Source: CAYNGH01 sp964396845
Lineage (GTDB): Bacteria; Vulcanimicrobiota; JAJTBE01; CAYNGH01
Length of the DNA stretch: 14,876 nt
Reading direction: 5' to 3'
Assembly: GCA_964396845.1 (NCBI GenBank)
Contig: CAYNGH010000080.1
Span: forward strand, 1-14,876
The position numbers and the translations under genes were made by a program. Shown piece by piece: positions 1-7,609 of this stretch. Position 1 is the first letter of the stretch; each line of letters begins with the position of its first letter. Under the pieces are notes generated by a model, which made no database searches, was not told where the DNA came from, and was given only the letters and a program-made list of their open reading frames with translations.

Positions 1-165
1 TATAACCTCGATGAGTTCTTCCCGCAGAGATTCCATCAGGTGGGGAGATATGGAAGCCCGGTCAGAAACCAGTACCAGTTTGAGTCTTTCCCTGGCCTTG
101 TTTCCACTGCTGTTTTTTGATTCACCCTTGAAAATTCTGGCGATAAATTCAACTATGTCAAACAT
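1..165 (-). CDS. minE: MinE, cell division topological specificity factor (N-terminal 55 residues, cut by window edge)
   Basis: MinE stimulates the MinD ATPase and drives MinCD off the membrane, so that division inhibition is lowest at midcell. The visible 55 residues start MFDIVEFIARIF, an amphipathic N-terminal stretch like the MinE membrane-targeting segment. They continue with a KARERLKLVLVSDRAS segment, which matches the anti-MinCD region (usually A-x-x-RL-x-[IV]-[IV]-x-x-x-R), and then LMESLREELIEVI, the start of the topological specificity domain. The family is usually 80-100 residues, so roughly the last third lies outside the window. The ATG at 163-165 is preceded by a GGAGG-type ribosome-binding site at about 173-178. 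The gene begins 26 nt after the minD stop, so it is probably co-transcribed as minC-minD-minE. The identification rests on both sequence and position. Confidence 0.93.
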   Translation of the reverse strand, partial: MFDIVEFIARIFKGESKNSSGNKARERLKLVLVSDRASISPHLMESLREELIEVI

Positions 166-191
166 TTACTGATGCCTCCGATTATCTGGGT

Positions 192-1007
192 TCAGCTGAA
201 GCTGTATTCCGCGGCTCCCCGGAAGAAGCGCTTGACCTTTTCCCACAGGGACAGATCCCCGGGATCCATCTGAAGGGCGCAATCAGGATCAATGATCCTG
301 CGAACCACATTGCGATAGGCTTTCCCCGCCCGGGACGCCATGTCCATCACCGCAGGTTCGCCCTTGTTAGTGGAATACAATATCTTCTCGTCATCAGGAA
401 TTATCCCCAGAAGCTCAATGCTGAGAATATCGGAAATATCATCCACGCTGAGCATCTGTCCTCTGCGTACCATATCATCCTTCATCCGGTTGACCAGGAG
501 ATAAGGTTCTTTTTTATCCTCAGCCTCCAGCAGGCCGATAATCCTGTCGGCATCCCTGACCGCAGAAACCTCGGGATTTGTGACAATTATACCTTCATCA
601 GCGCCGACAATGGCATTGCGGAAGCCATGTTCTATCCCCGCGGGACAGTCGATAAGAACAAAGTCAAAATTATCCCGCAGTTCGTTGCAAAGCTCCAGCA
701 TCTGTTCCGGTTGAACTGCATTCTTATCGCGACTCTGGGCCGCCGGCAGAAGAAACAGATTCTTGAAACGCTTGTCCCGGATCAAGGCCTGGCGGTAACT
801 ACGGCATTTTTTCTCCACCACATCCACCAGGTCAAATACAATCCTGTTTTCCAGACCCATCACCAGATCAAGATTTCGAAGGCCGATATCTGCATCGATT
901 AAGACAACCTTCTTATCTTCTCTGGCAAGACCGGCCCCGATATTGGCAGTGGCGGTGGTCTTCCCCACCCCGCCCTTGCCGGAAGTTATCACATAAATTT
1001 TTCCCAA
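192..1007 (-). CDS. minD: MinD, septum site-determining ATPase
   Basis: MinD is a membrane-associated ParA/MinD-type ATPase that recruits MinC to the membrane and is displaced by MinE. At 271 residues it has the normal family length. The deviant Walker A motif KGGVGKTT lies at residues 11-18, with signature Lys11 and Lys16. Asp40 lies in the VLIDADIGLRNLD switch segment, and Walker B FVLIDCPAG has Asp120. The C-terminal segment SLWEKVKRFFRG (about 253-264) is a classical amphipathic membrane-targeting helix. The start codon is TTG at 1005-1007, with GGAGGG placed 6 nt upstream. No ATG upstream fits, and translation from this TTG gives the expected family N-terminus (MGKIYVITSGKGG). It lies between minC (45-nt gap) and minE (26-nt gap). 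Confidence 0.98.
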   Translation of the reverse strand: MGKIYVITSGKGGVGKTTATANIGAGLAREDKKVVLIDADIGLRNLDLVMGLENRIVFDLVDVVEKKCRSYRQALIRDKRFKNLFLLPAAQSRDKNAVQPEQMLELCNELRDNFDFVLIDCPAGIEHGFRNAIVGADEGIIVTNPEVSAVRDADRIIGLLEAEDKKEPYLLVNRMKDDMVRRGQMLSVDDISDILSIELLGIIPDDEKILYSTNKGEPAVMDMASRAGKAYRNVVRRIIDPDCALQMDPGDLSLWEKVKRFFRGAAEYSFS

Positions 1008-1052
1008 AATAATCCCTCCACAGGCTGTACCGGCTTTCCGGCAGCCGTAAAA

Positions 1053-1856
1053 TCACTGGTATATTGAAATTTCAATCTTTCCATCTTTGAAGGTGGCAAT
1101 CACCGGCTGTCTGCTGCGGGTGATCCTGGCATCAAAACTGTTCATTATAACATCACGAATCCTGATCTGGGTCGGCTTGAACTTGAGGGCCGTTATGGTA
1201 ACGACATCTTCCCGGCTCACAGTCCCGGCATGGGCCACTCCCCGCAATGCGCCGACAATGACCAGGTCGCCCCCTGCCCGCACCTCACCGCCGGGATTCA
1301 CATCCCCGAGGATAACAAGGTTTCCCGGATGCTCAACGGTCTGGCCTGAACGGACAGTTTTTTTCACCATCAGGGTTTCCTGGGGGATATTCATTTCCCG
1401 GGTGGGATATGCAGTCCCCGGAGTTTCAGGCACATTGGCGATTTCCTGAATCTTTTCTTCCACCTTGCAAACCGCGGTTTTCTGCTTCGGGTGAGATATT
1501 TTTTTCCTGGTGGGATTTCCATGATGATCCGCCAGCCCCAGCCTGCCGATTATCACCTTGATATTCCTGTCCTCGCAGAGCCGTCGGGTATTCAAGGATG
1601 AAGATATGATTCCCAGAAGCCGAACTCCCGATTCCTCAAAAAAGTCCAGCATCTCCTGGAGGTCCTCACCGTCCAGCTCCCGCCATCCCAGGTCCAGGCT
1701 TACCGGTGAACCGGAAAAAAAATTCCTGTTTCCCCGGATCTTATCCCGCAGGCTGTCCATAGCCGCGGCAAAGGGTTCATTCTCAAGAATCGACATCAAT
1801 ATGCCACTTCGAGTCCCCTTGAAGGATACTACATCCCTGTCCGCTGTTTCGTTCAT
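1053..1856 (-). CDS. minC: MinC, septum site-determining protein (FtsZ assembly inhibitor)
   Basis: MinC blocks FtsZ ring formation away from midcell and is carried to the membrane by MinD. The protein has 267 residues. The N-terminal domain (about 1-108) is the FtsZ-inhibiting part and is only moderately conserved. A polar linker spans about 109-165. The C-terminal beta-helix domain is unmistakable: RSGQ at 169-172, the MinD-contact motif, then HPGNLVILGDVNPGGEV and AGGDLVIVGALRGVAHAG up to about 211. Translation starts at ATG 1854-1856, with AGGAAAGG a few bases upstream. It is the first gene of the min group, after a 255-nt gap from the preceding HD-GYP gene, so it may have its own promoter. 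Confidence 0.97.
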   Translation of the reverse strand: MNETADRDVVSFKGTRSGILMSILENEPFAAAMDSLRDKIRGNRNFFSGSPVSLDLGWRELDGEDLQEMLDFFEESGVRLLGIISSSLNTRRLCEDRNIKVIIGRLGLADHHGNPTRKKISHPKQKTAVCKVEEKIQEIANVPETPGTAYPTREMNIPQETLMVKKTVRSGQTVEHPGNLVILGDVNPGGEVRAGGDLVIVGALRGVAHAGTVSREDVVTITALKFKPTQIRIRDVIMNSFDARITRSRQPVIATFKDGKIEISIYQ

Positions 1857-2111
1857 CTGCCTTTCCTCATCTTATAAAAAAACAATTGAAAACCAGTCCC
1901 GCATTATAACGAAAACTTCTGTCAGGGCCGGGACTCATGACCGTTCTCAATTGTCGAAAAAAACATCACAATATGTTGAGTCTGTCCACCCAACACATAC
2001 TATATCTTTATGACTGGTTTTTCGATCCCCTGAATCAAAATCCTGCAAAAATAACAAACATTCGAAGATATTGCAGATTTATTTCATAAGAAACAGATGC
2101 AGAAGAACAAA
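1857..2111 (-). promoter_or_regulatory. minC upstream intergenic region with candidate -10 box and nested inverted repeat
   Basis: This 255-nt, AT-rich stretch separates an HD-GYP gene from minC; both are on the minus strand. On the minus strand a perfect TATAAT occurs at 1903-1908, about 50 nt before the minC start, but no good TTGACA-like box lies 16-18 nt upstream of it. A TATAGT occurs further upstream, also without a clear -35. The TATAAT sits inside a nested inverted repeat: AGTCCCG at 1895-1901 against CGGGACT at 1929-1935, flanked by two CAATTG copies at 1883-1888 and 1948-1953. No GC-rich hairpin with a T-run follows the HD-GYP stop codon, so read-through from upstream is possible. 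No small ORF with a convincing ribosome-binding site was found here. Confidence 0.35.
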
Positions 2112-4241
2112 TTATGTCCCAGGCTTCCTGCCACCGGCCTTACGGTTGATCTCCCGCAGGGTTTTCTGCATCCGGTGGAGCTGTCCCTGTTCGATTTCGA
2201 TGGATTCGGTGGTAAGGGGGCGAATCTTTTCTGTGTTCTTGTCATAATCAAGCATCTCGAAAAATGTATGCAGAACCTTCGGGTTGAACTGCTTTCCCGA
2301 TTCACTGTTCATCAACCGGAGAGCTTCTTCCCGGGGCATCCCCTTGCGGTAGGGCCGATCCGAAACCATGGCATCATAGGTGTTGGCCACGGCAATAATC
2401 TGGGCTCCCAGGGGGATCTCATCTCCCCGGATGCCTTTAGGATAACCCTGGCCGTCCCAGTGTTCGTGATGATAGAGCACATAATCGCGAATGGAATCTT
2501 CGATATTGAGTTCAGGCCGGGACAGGAGCTTATAGCCTTCCTGGGAATGCCTCTTGACCTGGGCATATTCTTCGTATGTGAGGCTGGTGGGCTTATTGAG
2601 AAGCTCCACAGGAACGGCTATCTTGCCGATGTCATGGAGAATCGCCGCCTGCTGGATCCTCTTCTGCTCACGTTGAGGCAGTTTCATTGCCCTGGCCAGC
2701 CGGTAAGAGAACTCTGCAGTCCGATGAACATGACCTCTGGTGAAGGGATCCCTGGACTCAATGGCCTGGGACAGGGCCGTCAACAACTCGTTGTAGGTTG
2801 TTTCCATATCCCTGTTCAGCTTGAACTGAAAAATAAAAGTAGCTGCCTGGGCAGCAAAAATCTTCAAAAACTTTTCCTGCTCCCTGGAATATGGCGCATA
2901 AAACTCCTGGTTTGCAACCCCCAGGATCCCCATGGGACGGTTGTCCCGGAGATTCTCCAGGGGAGCAATCATGGCAGTCACAAAATCCTCCACTCCGTTG
3001 TCAAAAATGCCAAAATCACTGGTGGCTTCTTCCCGGTTCAGCCGGACCAGCTCGCCGTCAAGCATCAGCCGGGAAATCAGCTTATCCTCGGTGGTAACCC
3101 GGCACTCAAATTCATTCTTGCTGATCTCGGAAAGCCCCGCAGATGCCACCACCTGAAGAATACCGCTGTCCTCCAGCATAATGAAGGCGATGGGAGAATT
3201 CAACTGTTCCCGGACATTCTGAATAATGGACTCCAAAAGATCGGAAAACTCAAAGGCAGAACCAAGACAGCCGGACAGCTCAATCAAATTGTTAAACAGC
3301 CTCAACTGCTCCACAAGGCTTTCTTCGTTGCGTCGCCGGGCTTCCGATTCACGGGTGGCATTGATATAAGCCCTCTCCAGATCCTCCTTTTCAGATTCCA
3401 GACGGAAGATCATCTTCTGCATCTCATCAATCCTGTCACCGGCATTCTTCATGGCAACAGGAATCTCCACCTCCGGCACCGGGGGAACACCTTCAGCTCC
3501 TGACAGGGTATCCATAAGATCCTCATCCCGGGAAATTTTTCCTTGCTTCCTCAGACCCGGCGACTTGACCACCAGATCCTCTTGTTCCTCCACCAGGTCC
3601 ATTATGGAAGGGCTTTCCCCGGAAGACTCCGGCTTCGCCAATGCCGGGGCAACATCCCTGTCTTCTTGAATCTCAGCTTCCGCCAAGGAAGTTCTGTCTT
3701 CTTCATCCCCAGCAGAGTCCTTGGAACCCGCACTGCCGGGCCTCCACAGAAAAGCCCCCAGGTTAACAGCCAGCAATACCAGAAACAAGGGCCAGGAAGG
3801 CACCGATGATCCCACAAACATGAATATCCCCTCAATGACAGTGGAAGACAGGCTGGCGCCGAATCCCCATGCCGGCCCCAGAGTCCCGCTGGCATTTAGA
3901 ATGATGAGAGGAAAAAGAATAACAATCACGTTGACTGCAGGACCTGAAGTTTCTCCGCCTGGGAAAACCCCTCCGGTAAGCCCCAGGGCGAAGGTGGCCA
4001 CCAGTAGATCATAAAACAGTCCCAGCATGTTGAATTCCTTGCGGGTGAACCAGATCATGGCAAACTGCAGAAAAAGATTGCCAATGATCGCGGCAAACCC
4101 CAGCCGGGCCAGGTTTACTGCAGATCCCGACGGCAGGGGAGTATCTTTTGTGAAAAAAAACAGACCGGCAAAAAGAGAAAAAATGATTACCCAGCGTAAG
4201 ATCATTCCTCTTTTTTCCCGGTGCAAATCCCGGTTTAACAT
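2112..4241 (-). CDS. Polytopic membrane GAF/HD-GYP protein, predicted cyclic-di-GMP phosphodiesterase
   Basis: HD-GYP domains hydrolyse the second messenger cyclic-di-GMP. The 709-residue protein has about five or six hydrophobic membrane segments between residues 14 and 166, followed by a charged, probably disordered linker (167-262). A coiled coil follows (about 265-312), then a GAF-type sensor domain (about 315-475), then the HD-GYP domain (483-665). Key motifs are intact: HD at His536-Asp537 in AILHDIGK, HHEHWDGQGYP at 591-601 with Gly599-Tyr600-Pro601, and NTYDAMVSDRPYR. A short charged tail ends the protein. I chose ATG 4239-4241 over the adjoining TTG at 4242-4244 because GGGGAG then lies 6 nt upstream. 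It starts 24 nt after the next HD-GYP gene ends, so the two are probably co-transcribed. The N-terminal membrane domain is not one I recognise; its signal is unknown. Confidence 0.93.
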   Translation of the reverse strand: MLNRDLHREKRGMILRWVIIFSLFAGLFFFTKDTPLPSGSAVNLARLGFAAIIGNLFLQFAMIWFTRKEFNMLGLFYDLLVATFALGLTGGVFPGGETSGPAVNVIVILFPLIILNASGTLGPAWGFGASLSSTVIEGIFMFVGSSVPSWPLFLVLLAVNLGAFLWRPGSAGSKDSAGDEEDRTSLAEAEIQEDRDVAPALAKPESSGESPSIMDLVEEQEDLVVKSPGLRKQGKISRDEDLMDTLSGAEGVPPVPEVEIPVAMKNAGDRIDEMQKMIFRLESEKEDLERAYINATRESEARRRNEESLVEQLRLFNNLIELSGCLGSAFEFSDLLESIIQNVREQLNSPIAFIMLEDSGILQVVASAGLSEISKNEFECRVTTEDKLISRLMLDGELVRLNREEATSDFGIFDNGVEDFVTAMIAPLENLRDNRPMGILGVANQEFYAPYSREQEKFLKIFAAQAATFIFQFKLNRDMETTYNELLTALSQAIESRDPFTRGHVHRTAEFSYRLARAMKLPQREQKRIQQAAILHDIGKIAVPVELLNKPTSLTYEEYAQVKRHSQEGYKLLSRPELNIEDSIRDYVLYHHEHWDGQGYPKGIRGDEIPLGAQIIAVANTYDAMVSDRPYRKGMPREEALRLMNSESGKQFNPKVLHTFFEMLDYDKNTEKIRPLTTESIEIEQGQLHRMQKTLREINRKAGGRKPGT

Positions 4242-4265
4242 CAACTGCTCCCCAGTGAACTAAAG

Positions 4266-5513
4266 TTAGCCTGCAATCTGGTGCTGTTCCTTCAGTCTTC
4301 CCTTTATGAATTCCAGAAAACTTGCCAGCATGGAAGCCTCAAAATGCTTGTTTTCCATTTTGGCCATTATCTCCAGGGCTTCCTCGATGGAATAAGCCTT
4401 CCTGAAAGGCTGATCTGATGTCAGGGCATCGAATACATCCGCCAGGGAAATAATCACCGCACCCTTGGGAATCCGCTCATCGGAAAGTCCATAAGGATAA
4501 CCGGTTCCGTCGTATTTTTCATGATGATGGAGAATAAGCAGAAGCTCTTCCTTGAGGAAACCCAGAGTCTTCAACAACTCTGCGCCAAAAACCGGGTGGG
4601 ATTTCATTATCTCGAATTCCTCAAGGCTGAGCTTGTCAGGCTTTGACAATATCTTCTCGGGGATACCAATCTTCCCTATGTCATGAAGCAATGCCGCCCG
4701 CTTCACCACTTCCACAGCTCTCTTTTCCATACCGAGAAAACGGGCAAAAACCTCGGCGTAAGCCGCCACATGCTCCGAATGGCCCTTGGTATGTTCGTCC
4801 TTCTGTTCCAGAGCCTTCACCAGGGAAGTCACAATCTTGAGGGCCCTTTCCTTGGCTTCCTCCACCAGCTCCCGGTTGCGGAAAAGATAACCCAGAGAGT
4901 TGCCGAAAAATGTCAATACAGCCTTCTGTCCGTCGGAAAACTTGTCGGATCCTTCTATCCTTCCAGCCCACAAGATACCCACCACATCTTCGCCAACCCG
5001 CAGGGGCATCAGAAGCACTTCCTCCACCCGTTCCCTGAGTCGGCGAAAAGGCTTGAACTGTCGATCCTTGCTGCTGATAATCACTGCTTCTGGAAAGGTG
5101 CTCATATAACGAACCAGAGGATCGTTCACTGGGAGATCCAGCATCTCCTGACTCACTGCGTGCATCCCTTCGGTGGCAATGGCAGCAAATTTATCGTCGT
5201 CGGTTTTCAGCAGAACAGCACCGAAATTGACCATGACTTCTTCGGTGATGGCCCGGGACAGCTTCTGGCCCAACATGTCGGTTTCCGGAATCATTCCAAA
5301 AGAATGAACCAGCTTGCCCACCTTTCCCCAACGTTCAACATGCTTGAAATTTTCATGTTGGAGCTGACGCATCTTCTCACCGGTTTCACCGCCTATTATG
5401 TCCAGCTCCCCAGAAAGAACCTTCTTTTTTATGGAATTACCCCCGATACCATATCCCATAAGAAAGAGAATCAATGCAAGAACCACACCACCTATTATAA
5501 ATATCTCATTCAT
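4266..5513 (-). CDS. Membrane-anchored GAF-like/HD-GYP protein, predicted cyclic-di-GMP phosphodiesterase
   Basis: This is a second HD-GYP protein, 415 residues, differing in architecture from its downstream neighbour. One N-terminal transmembrane helix (about 4-22) is followed by a helical linker, a GAF-like sensor domain (about 65-215) and an HD-GYP domain (about 223-405). Catalytic motifs are complete: LLHDIGK with His277-Asp278, HHHEKYDGTGYP with Gly338-Tyr339-Pro340, and LADVFDALTSDQPFRKAY. The ATG at 5511-5513 is preferred over an in-frame GTG nine bases upstream, because the GTG has almost no room after its AGG, whereas TGGGA precedes the ATG. It follows clpX by 36 nt. Assignment of c-di-GMP as substrate comes from the family; some HD-GYP proteins act on other cyclic dinucleotides. 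Confidence 0.92.
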   Translation of the reverse strand: MNEIFIIGGVVLALILFLMGYGIGGNSIKKKVLSGELDIIGGETGEKMRQLQHENFKHVERWGKVGKLVHSFGMIPETDMLGQKLSRAITEEVMVNFGAVLLKTDDDKFAAIATEGMHAVSQEMLDLPVNDPLVRYMSTFPEAVIISSKDRQFKPFRRLRERVEEVLLMPLRVGEDVVGILWAGRIEGSDKFSDGQKAVLTFFGNSLGYLFRNRELVEEAKERALKIVTSLVKALEQKDEHTKGHSEHVAAYAEVFARFLGMEKRAVEVVKRAALLHDIGKIGIPEKILSKPDKLSLEEFEIMKSHPVFGAELLKTLGFLKEELLLILHHHEKYDGTGYPYGLSDERIPKGAVIISLADVFDALTSDQPFRKAYSIEEALEIMAKMENKHFEASMLASFLEFIKGRLKEQHQIAG

Positions 5514-5549
5514 TTTTCCCACTACCTGTCAAGTTCGATTTTCGTAATA

Positions 5550-6848
5550 TCACGAGGCTTCCTTGCGGGCACGCCTTTCCTTGCGATCCTTGCGCCCCTT
5601 CTTTACTTCCTCGCTTTCATAGACCAGGGTAGGCCGGGTCTTTTCAAGAATAACCTCCTTTGTGACCACACATTTTTTCACGTTGTCCAGAGAAGGTACT
5701 TCATACATTATATCCAGCATCACTTCCTCGATTATTGAACGAAGTGCCCTGGCACCGGTTTTCCGTTTCCGGGCTTCGCTGGAAATGGCATCCATGGCAT
5801 CCTCGGTGAACTTCAGCTCAACGCCGTCCATGGCCATAATCTTCTGATACTGCTTCACAAGGGCGTTCTTGGGCTCCACGAGAATTTTGCGCAAGGCTTC
5901 TTCATCCAGCTCATTCAAAGACACCACAATGGGCATCCGGCCGATGAACTCCGGGATGAATCCATATTTGAGCAGATCCTCGGGCATCACCTGACACAAA
6001 AGATCCCCGACATTTTCGTTCTTCTTGCTGGTGATATTGGCCCTGAACCCCATGGATTGTTCCTTGACCCTCTGGCCGATAATCTCATCAAGACCCTCAA
6101 AAGCACCGCCACATATGAACAGAATGTTGGTGGTGTCAAGCTGAATGAAATCCTGGTGAGGATGCTTCCGGCCCCCTGAGGGAGGAACACTGGCCTGGGT
6201 GCCTTCCAGAATCTTTAACAGAGCCTGCTGGACACCTTCCCCGGAAACATCCCTGGTGATGGAAACATTTTCGGATTTTCTGGCCACCTTGTCAATCTCA
6301 TCGATGTAAATAATACCCTGCTGGGCATTCTTGATATCATAATTGGCCGCCTGAATAATCTTCAGCAGGATGTTCTCCACATCCTCTCCCACATATCCGG
6401 CCTCGGTAAGGCTGGTGGCATCGGCCAGGGCAATGGGAACCTTGAGAATCTTTGCCAGAGTCTGGGCAAGATAAGTCTTACCGCTTCCCGTGGGGCCGAT
6501 AATCAGGATATTGCTCTTCTGAAGCTCCACATCATCAGCAGTTTCATCGTTGCTTCGGATTCTCTTGTAGTGGTTATATACCGCAACGGACAGGGATTTT
6601 TTGGCTGCCTCCTGGCCCACCACATAACTGTCCAGGATCTCCCTTATCTCTCTGGGCTTTAAAAGACAGTCAACACTCCCTCCCCGTTCCACATGACGGC
6701 TCAGTTCTTCCTCGATAATCTCATTGCAAAGCTCGACGCATTCATCACAAATGTAAACTCCAGGCCCTGCAATGAGTTTCTTGACCTGTTCCTGGCTCTT
6801 GCCGCAAAATGAACACTTCAAGGCGCGACTGTCGCTGAAACCAAACAT
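5550..6848 (-). CDS. clpX: ClpX, ATP-dependent Clp protease ATP-binding subunit
   Basis: ClpX is the hexameric AAA+ unfoldase that recognises tagged proteins and feeds them into ClpP. The 432-residue protein has an N-terminal zinc-binding domain with Cys12, Cys15, Cys34 and Cys37. Walker A GPTGSGKT is at 118-125, the GYVG pore loop at 151-154, and Walker B IIYIDEID at 179-186. The RKH pore loop is at 227-229, an IGF-type ClpP-docking loop reads MGF at 266-268, and sensor 2 is TGARALRSI. The tail ends in a run of Lys/Arg residues. An ATG 18 nt further upstream is possible, but ATG 6846-6848 has GGAGGT just ahead of it and gives an N-terminus (MFGFSDSRALKCSFCGK) matching the Bacillus-type ClpX start. 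It lies 38 nt after clpP. Confidence 0.97.
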   Translation of the reverse strand: MFGFSDSRALKCSFCGKSQEQVKKLIAGPGVYICDECVELCNEIIEEELSRHVERGGSVDCLLKPREIREILDSYVVGQEAAKKSLSVAVYNHYKRIRSNDETADDVELQKSNILIIGPTGSGKTYLAQTLAKILKVPIALADATSLTEAGYVGEDVENILLKIIQAANYDIKNAQQGIIYIDEIDKVARKSENVSITRDVSGEGVQQALLKILEGTQASVPPSGGRKHPHQDFIQLDTTNILFICGGAFEGLDEIIGQRVKEQSMGFRANITSKKNENVGDLLCQVMPEDLLKYGFIPEFIGRMPIVVSLNELDEEALRKILVEPKNALVKQYQKIMAMDGVELKFTEDAMDAISSEARKRKTGARALRSIIEEVMLDIMYEVPSLDNVKKCVVTKEVILEKTRPTLVYESEEVKKGRKDRKERRARKEAS

Positions 6849-6886
6849 ATTACCTCCGTTGGTCATCCTTGATTACTCTTGACTCC

Positions 6887-7495
6887 TCAGCGTTTTTCCC
6901 GGGTGATTACATCGTCGATGATACCATATTCCTTGGCATCCTCGGAACTCATGTAATAATCCCGTTCGGTGTCCTTTTCAACCCTGTCCAGGGGCTGGCC
7001 GGTGTGCTTTGCGATTATCTCGTTTAGCACCTGCCGGGTCCTGATAATCTCTTTGGCATGGATGTCAATATCCGTAGCCTGTCCACCGATCCCCTTGATC
7101 CAGGGCTGGTGAATCATTATCCGGGAAAAGGGCAAAGCGAAACGTTTTTTCTCGGCACCGCCACATAGAAGCAATGCCGCTGCGGAAGCCGCCATCCCCA
7201 TGCATATGGTGGACACATCGGGCTTGATAAGCTGCATGCAGTCATAAATCGCCAGCCCGGCTGTGGTTGACCCTCCGGGGCTGTTGATATAAAGATCCAC
7301 ATCCTTATCGGCATCTTCCTGCTCCAGATACAGAAGCTGAGCGATAACCAGATTGGCCACAGTATCGTCGATGGCATCCCCCACAAAAACAATACGGTTT
7401 TTTAAGAGCCGGGAGTAAATATCATAAGCCCTCTCACCCCGGGCAGACTGCTCCACCACCATCGGAACCAGGTGTGAATTAAAACTGTTGGGCAT
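6887..7495 (-). CDS. clpP: ClpP, ATP-dependent Clp protease proteolytic subunit
   Basis: ClpP forms the barrel-shaped serine protease that degrades substrates delivered by ClpX. From the ATG at 7493-7495 the protein has 202 residues, typical for the family, and begins MPNSFNSHLVPMVVEQSARGERAYD, as expected. The reading frame stays open upstream to a TTG at 7555, but that would add residues not found in the family. The catalytic triad is Ser104 (GMAAS), His129 (IMIHQP) and Asp179 (DTERD). Oddities are AASAAALLL in place of the usual AASMGAFLL right after the nucleophile, and one extra residue in the segment after HQP (WIKGIG before GQATD). Upstream, AAAGGA lies about 11 nt before the ATG. It follows tig by 104 nt. 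Confidence 0.96.
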   Translation of the reverse strand: MPNSFNSHLVPMVVEQSARGERAYDIYSRLLKNRIVFVGDAIDDTVANLVIAQLLYLEQEDADKDVDLYINSPGGSTTAGLAIYDCMQLIKPDVSTICMGMAASAAALLLCGGAEKKRFALPFSRIMIHQPWIKGIGGQATDIDIHAKEIIRTRQVLNEIIAKHTGQPLDRVEKDTERDYYMSSEDAKEYGIIDDVITREKR

Positions 7496-7529
7496 CTTGC
7501 ATATATTCCTTTCTTGAAAAAAGTATCTT

Positions 7530-7567
7530 TTACAATTATTATCCGGGGAAAACAATTTTCCTTGTAA
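7530..7567 (-). repeat. Palindrome and flanking inverted repeat in the tig-clpP spacer
   Basis: A perfect 15-bp palindrome, GGAAAA-CAA-TTTTCC, occupies 7547-7561. It is flanked by a second matching pair, TTACAA at 7530-7535 and TTGTAA at 7562-7567, so the right arms abut while the left arms are separated by 11 nt. On the minus strand the left part also holds GATAATAAT, a possible -10 region for a clpP promoter, but no good -35 box was seen. It could be an operator, an mRNA structure or an extra clpP promoter region; the sequence alone does not decide. Confidence 0.4.
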
Positions 7568-7577
7568 TTTTTACCCT

Positions 7578-7609
7578 GGCAGAATACCTCTTCGTAAAAT
7601 CATTCTGCC
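7578..7609 (-). other. Stem-loop including the tig stop codon (tig-clpP junction)
   Basis: GGCAGAAT at 7578-7585 and ATTCTGCC at 7602-7609 form a perfect 8-bp stem with a 16-nt loop. On the minus-strand transcript the first arm contains the last codons of tig, and the TGA stop (7600-7602) lies at the arm-loop border. The hairpin is followed by AGGGTAAAAATTAC rather than a run of U, so it is not a standard intrinsic terminator. It may stabilise or attenuate the mRNA, or limit read-through from tig into clpP. Confidence 0.5.

Noticed and set aside
1957..1983. Possible Crp site (TGTGA half-site) upstream of minC on the minus strand
   Set aside because: The second half does not match and the spacing is 8 instead of 6.
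2097..3503. 468-residue open frame on the plus strand
   Set aside because: It lies wholly antisense to the intact HD-GYP gene, has no recognisable domain, and is explained by the codon bias of the real gene.
4683..5738. 351-residue open frame on the plus strand
   Set aside because: It is antisense across the second HD-GYP gene and the 3' end of clpX, both clearly coding; there is no domain and no ribosome site.
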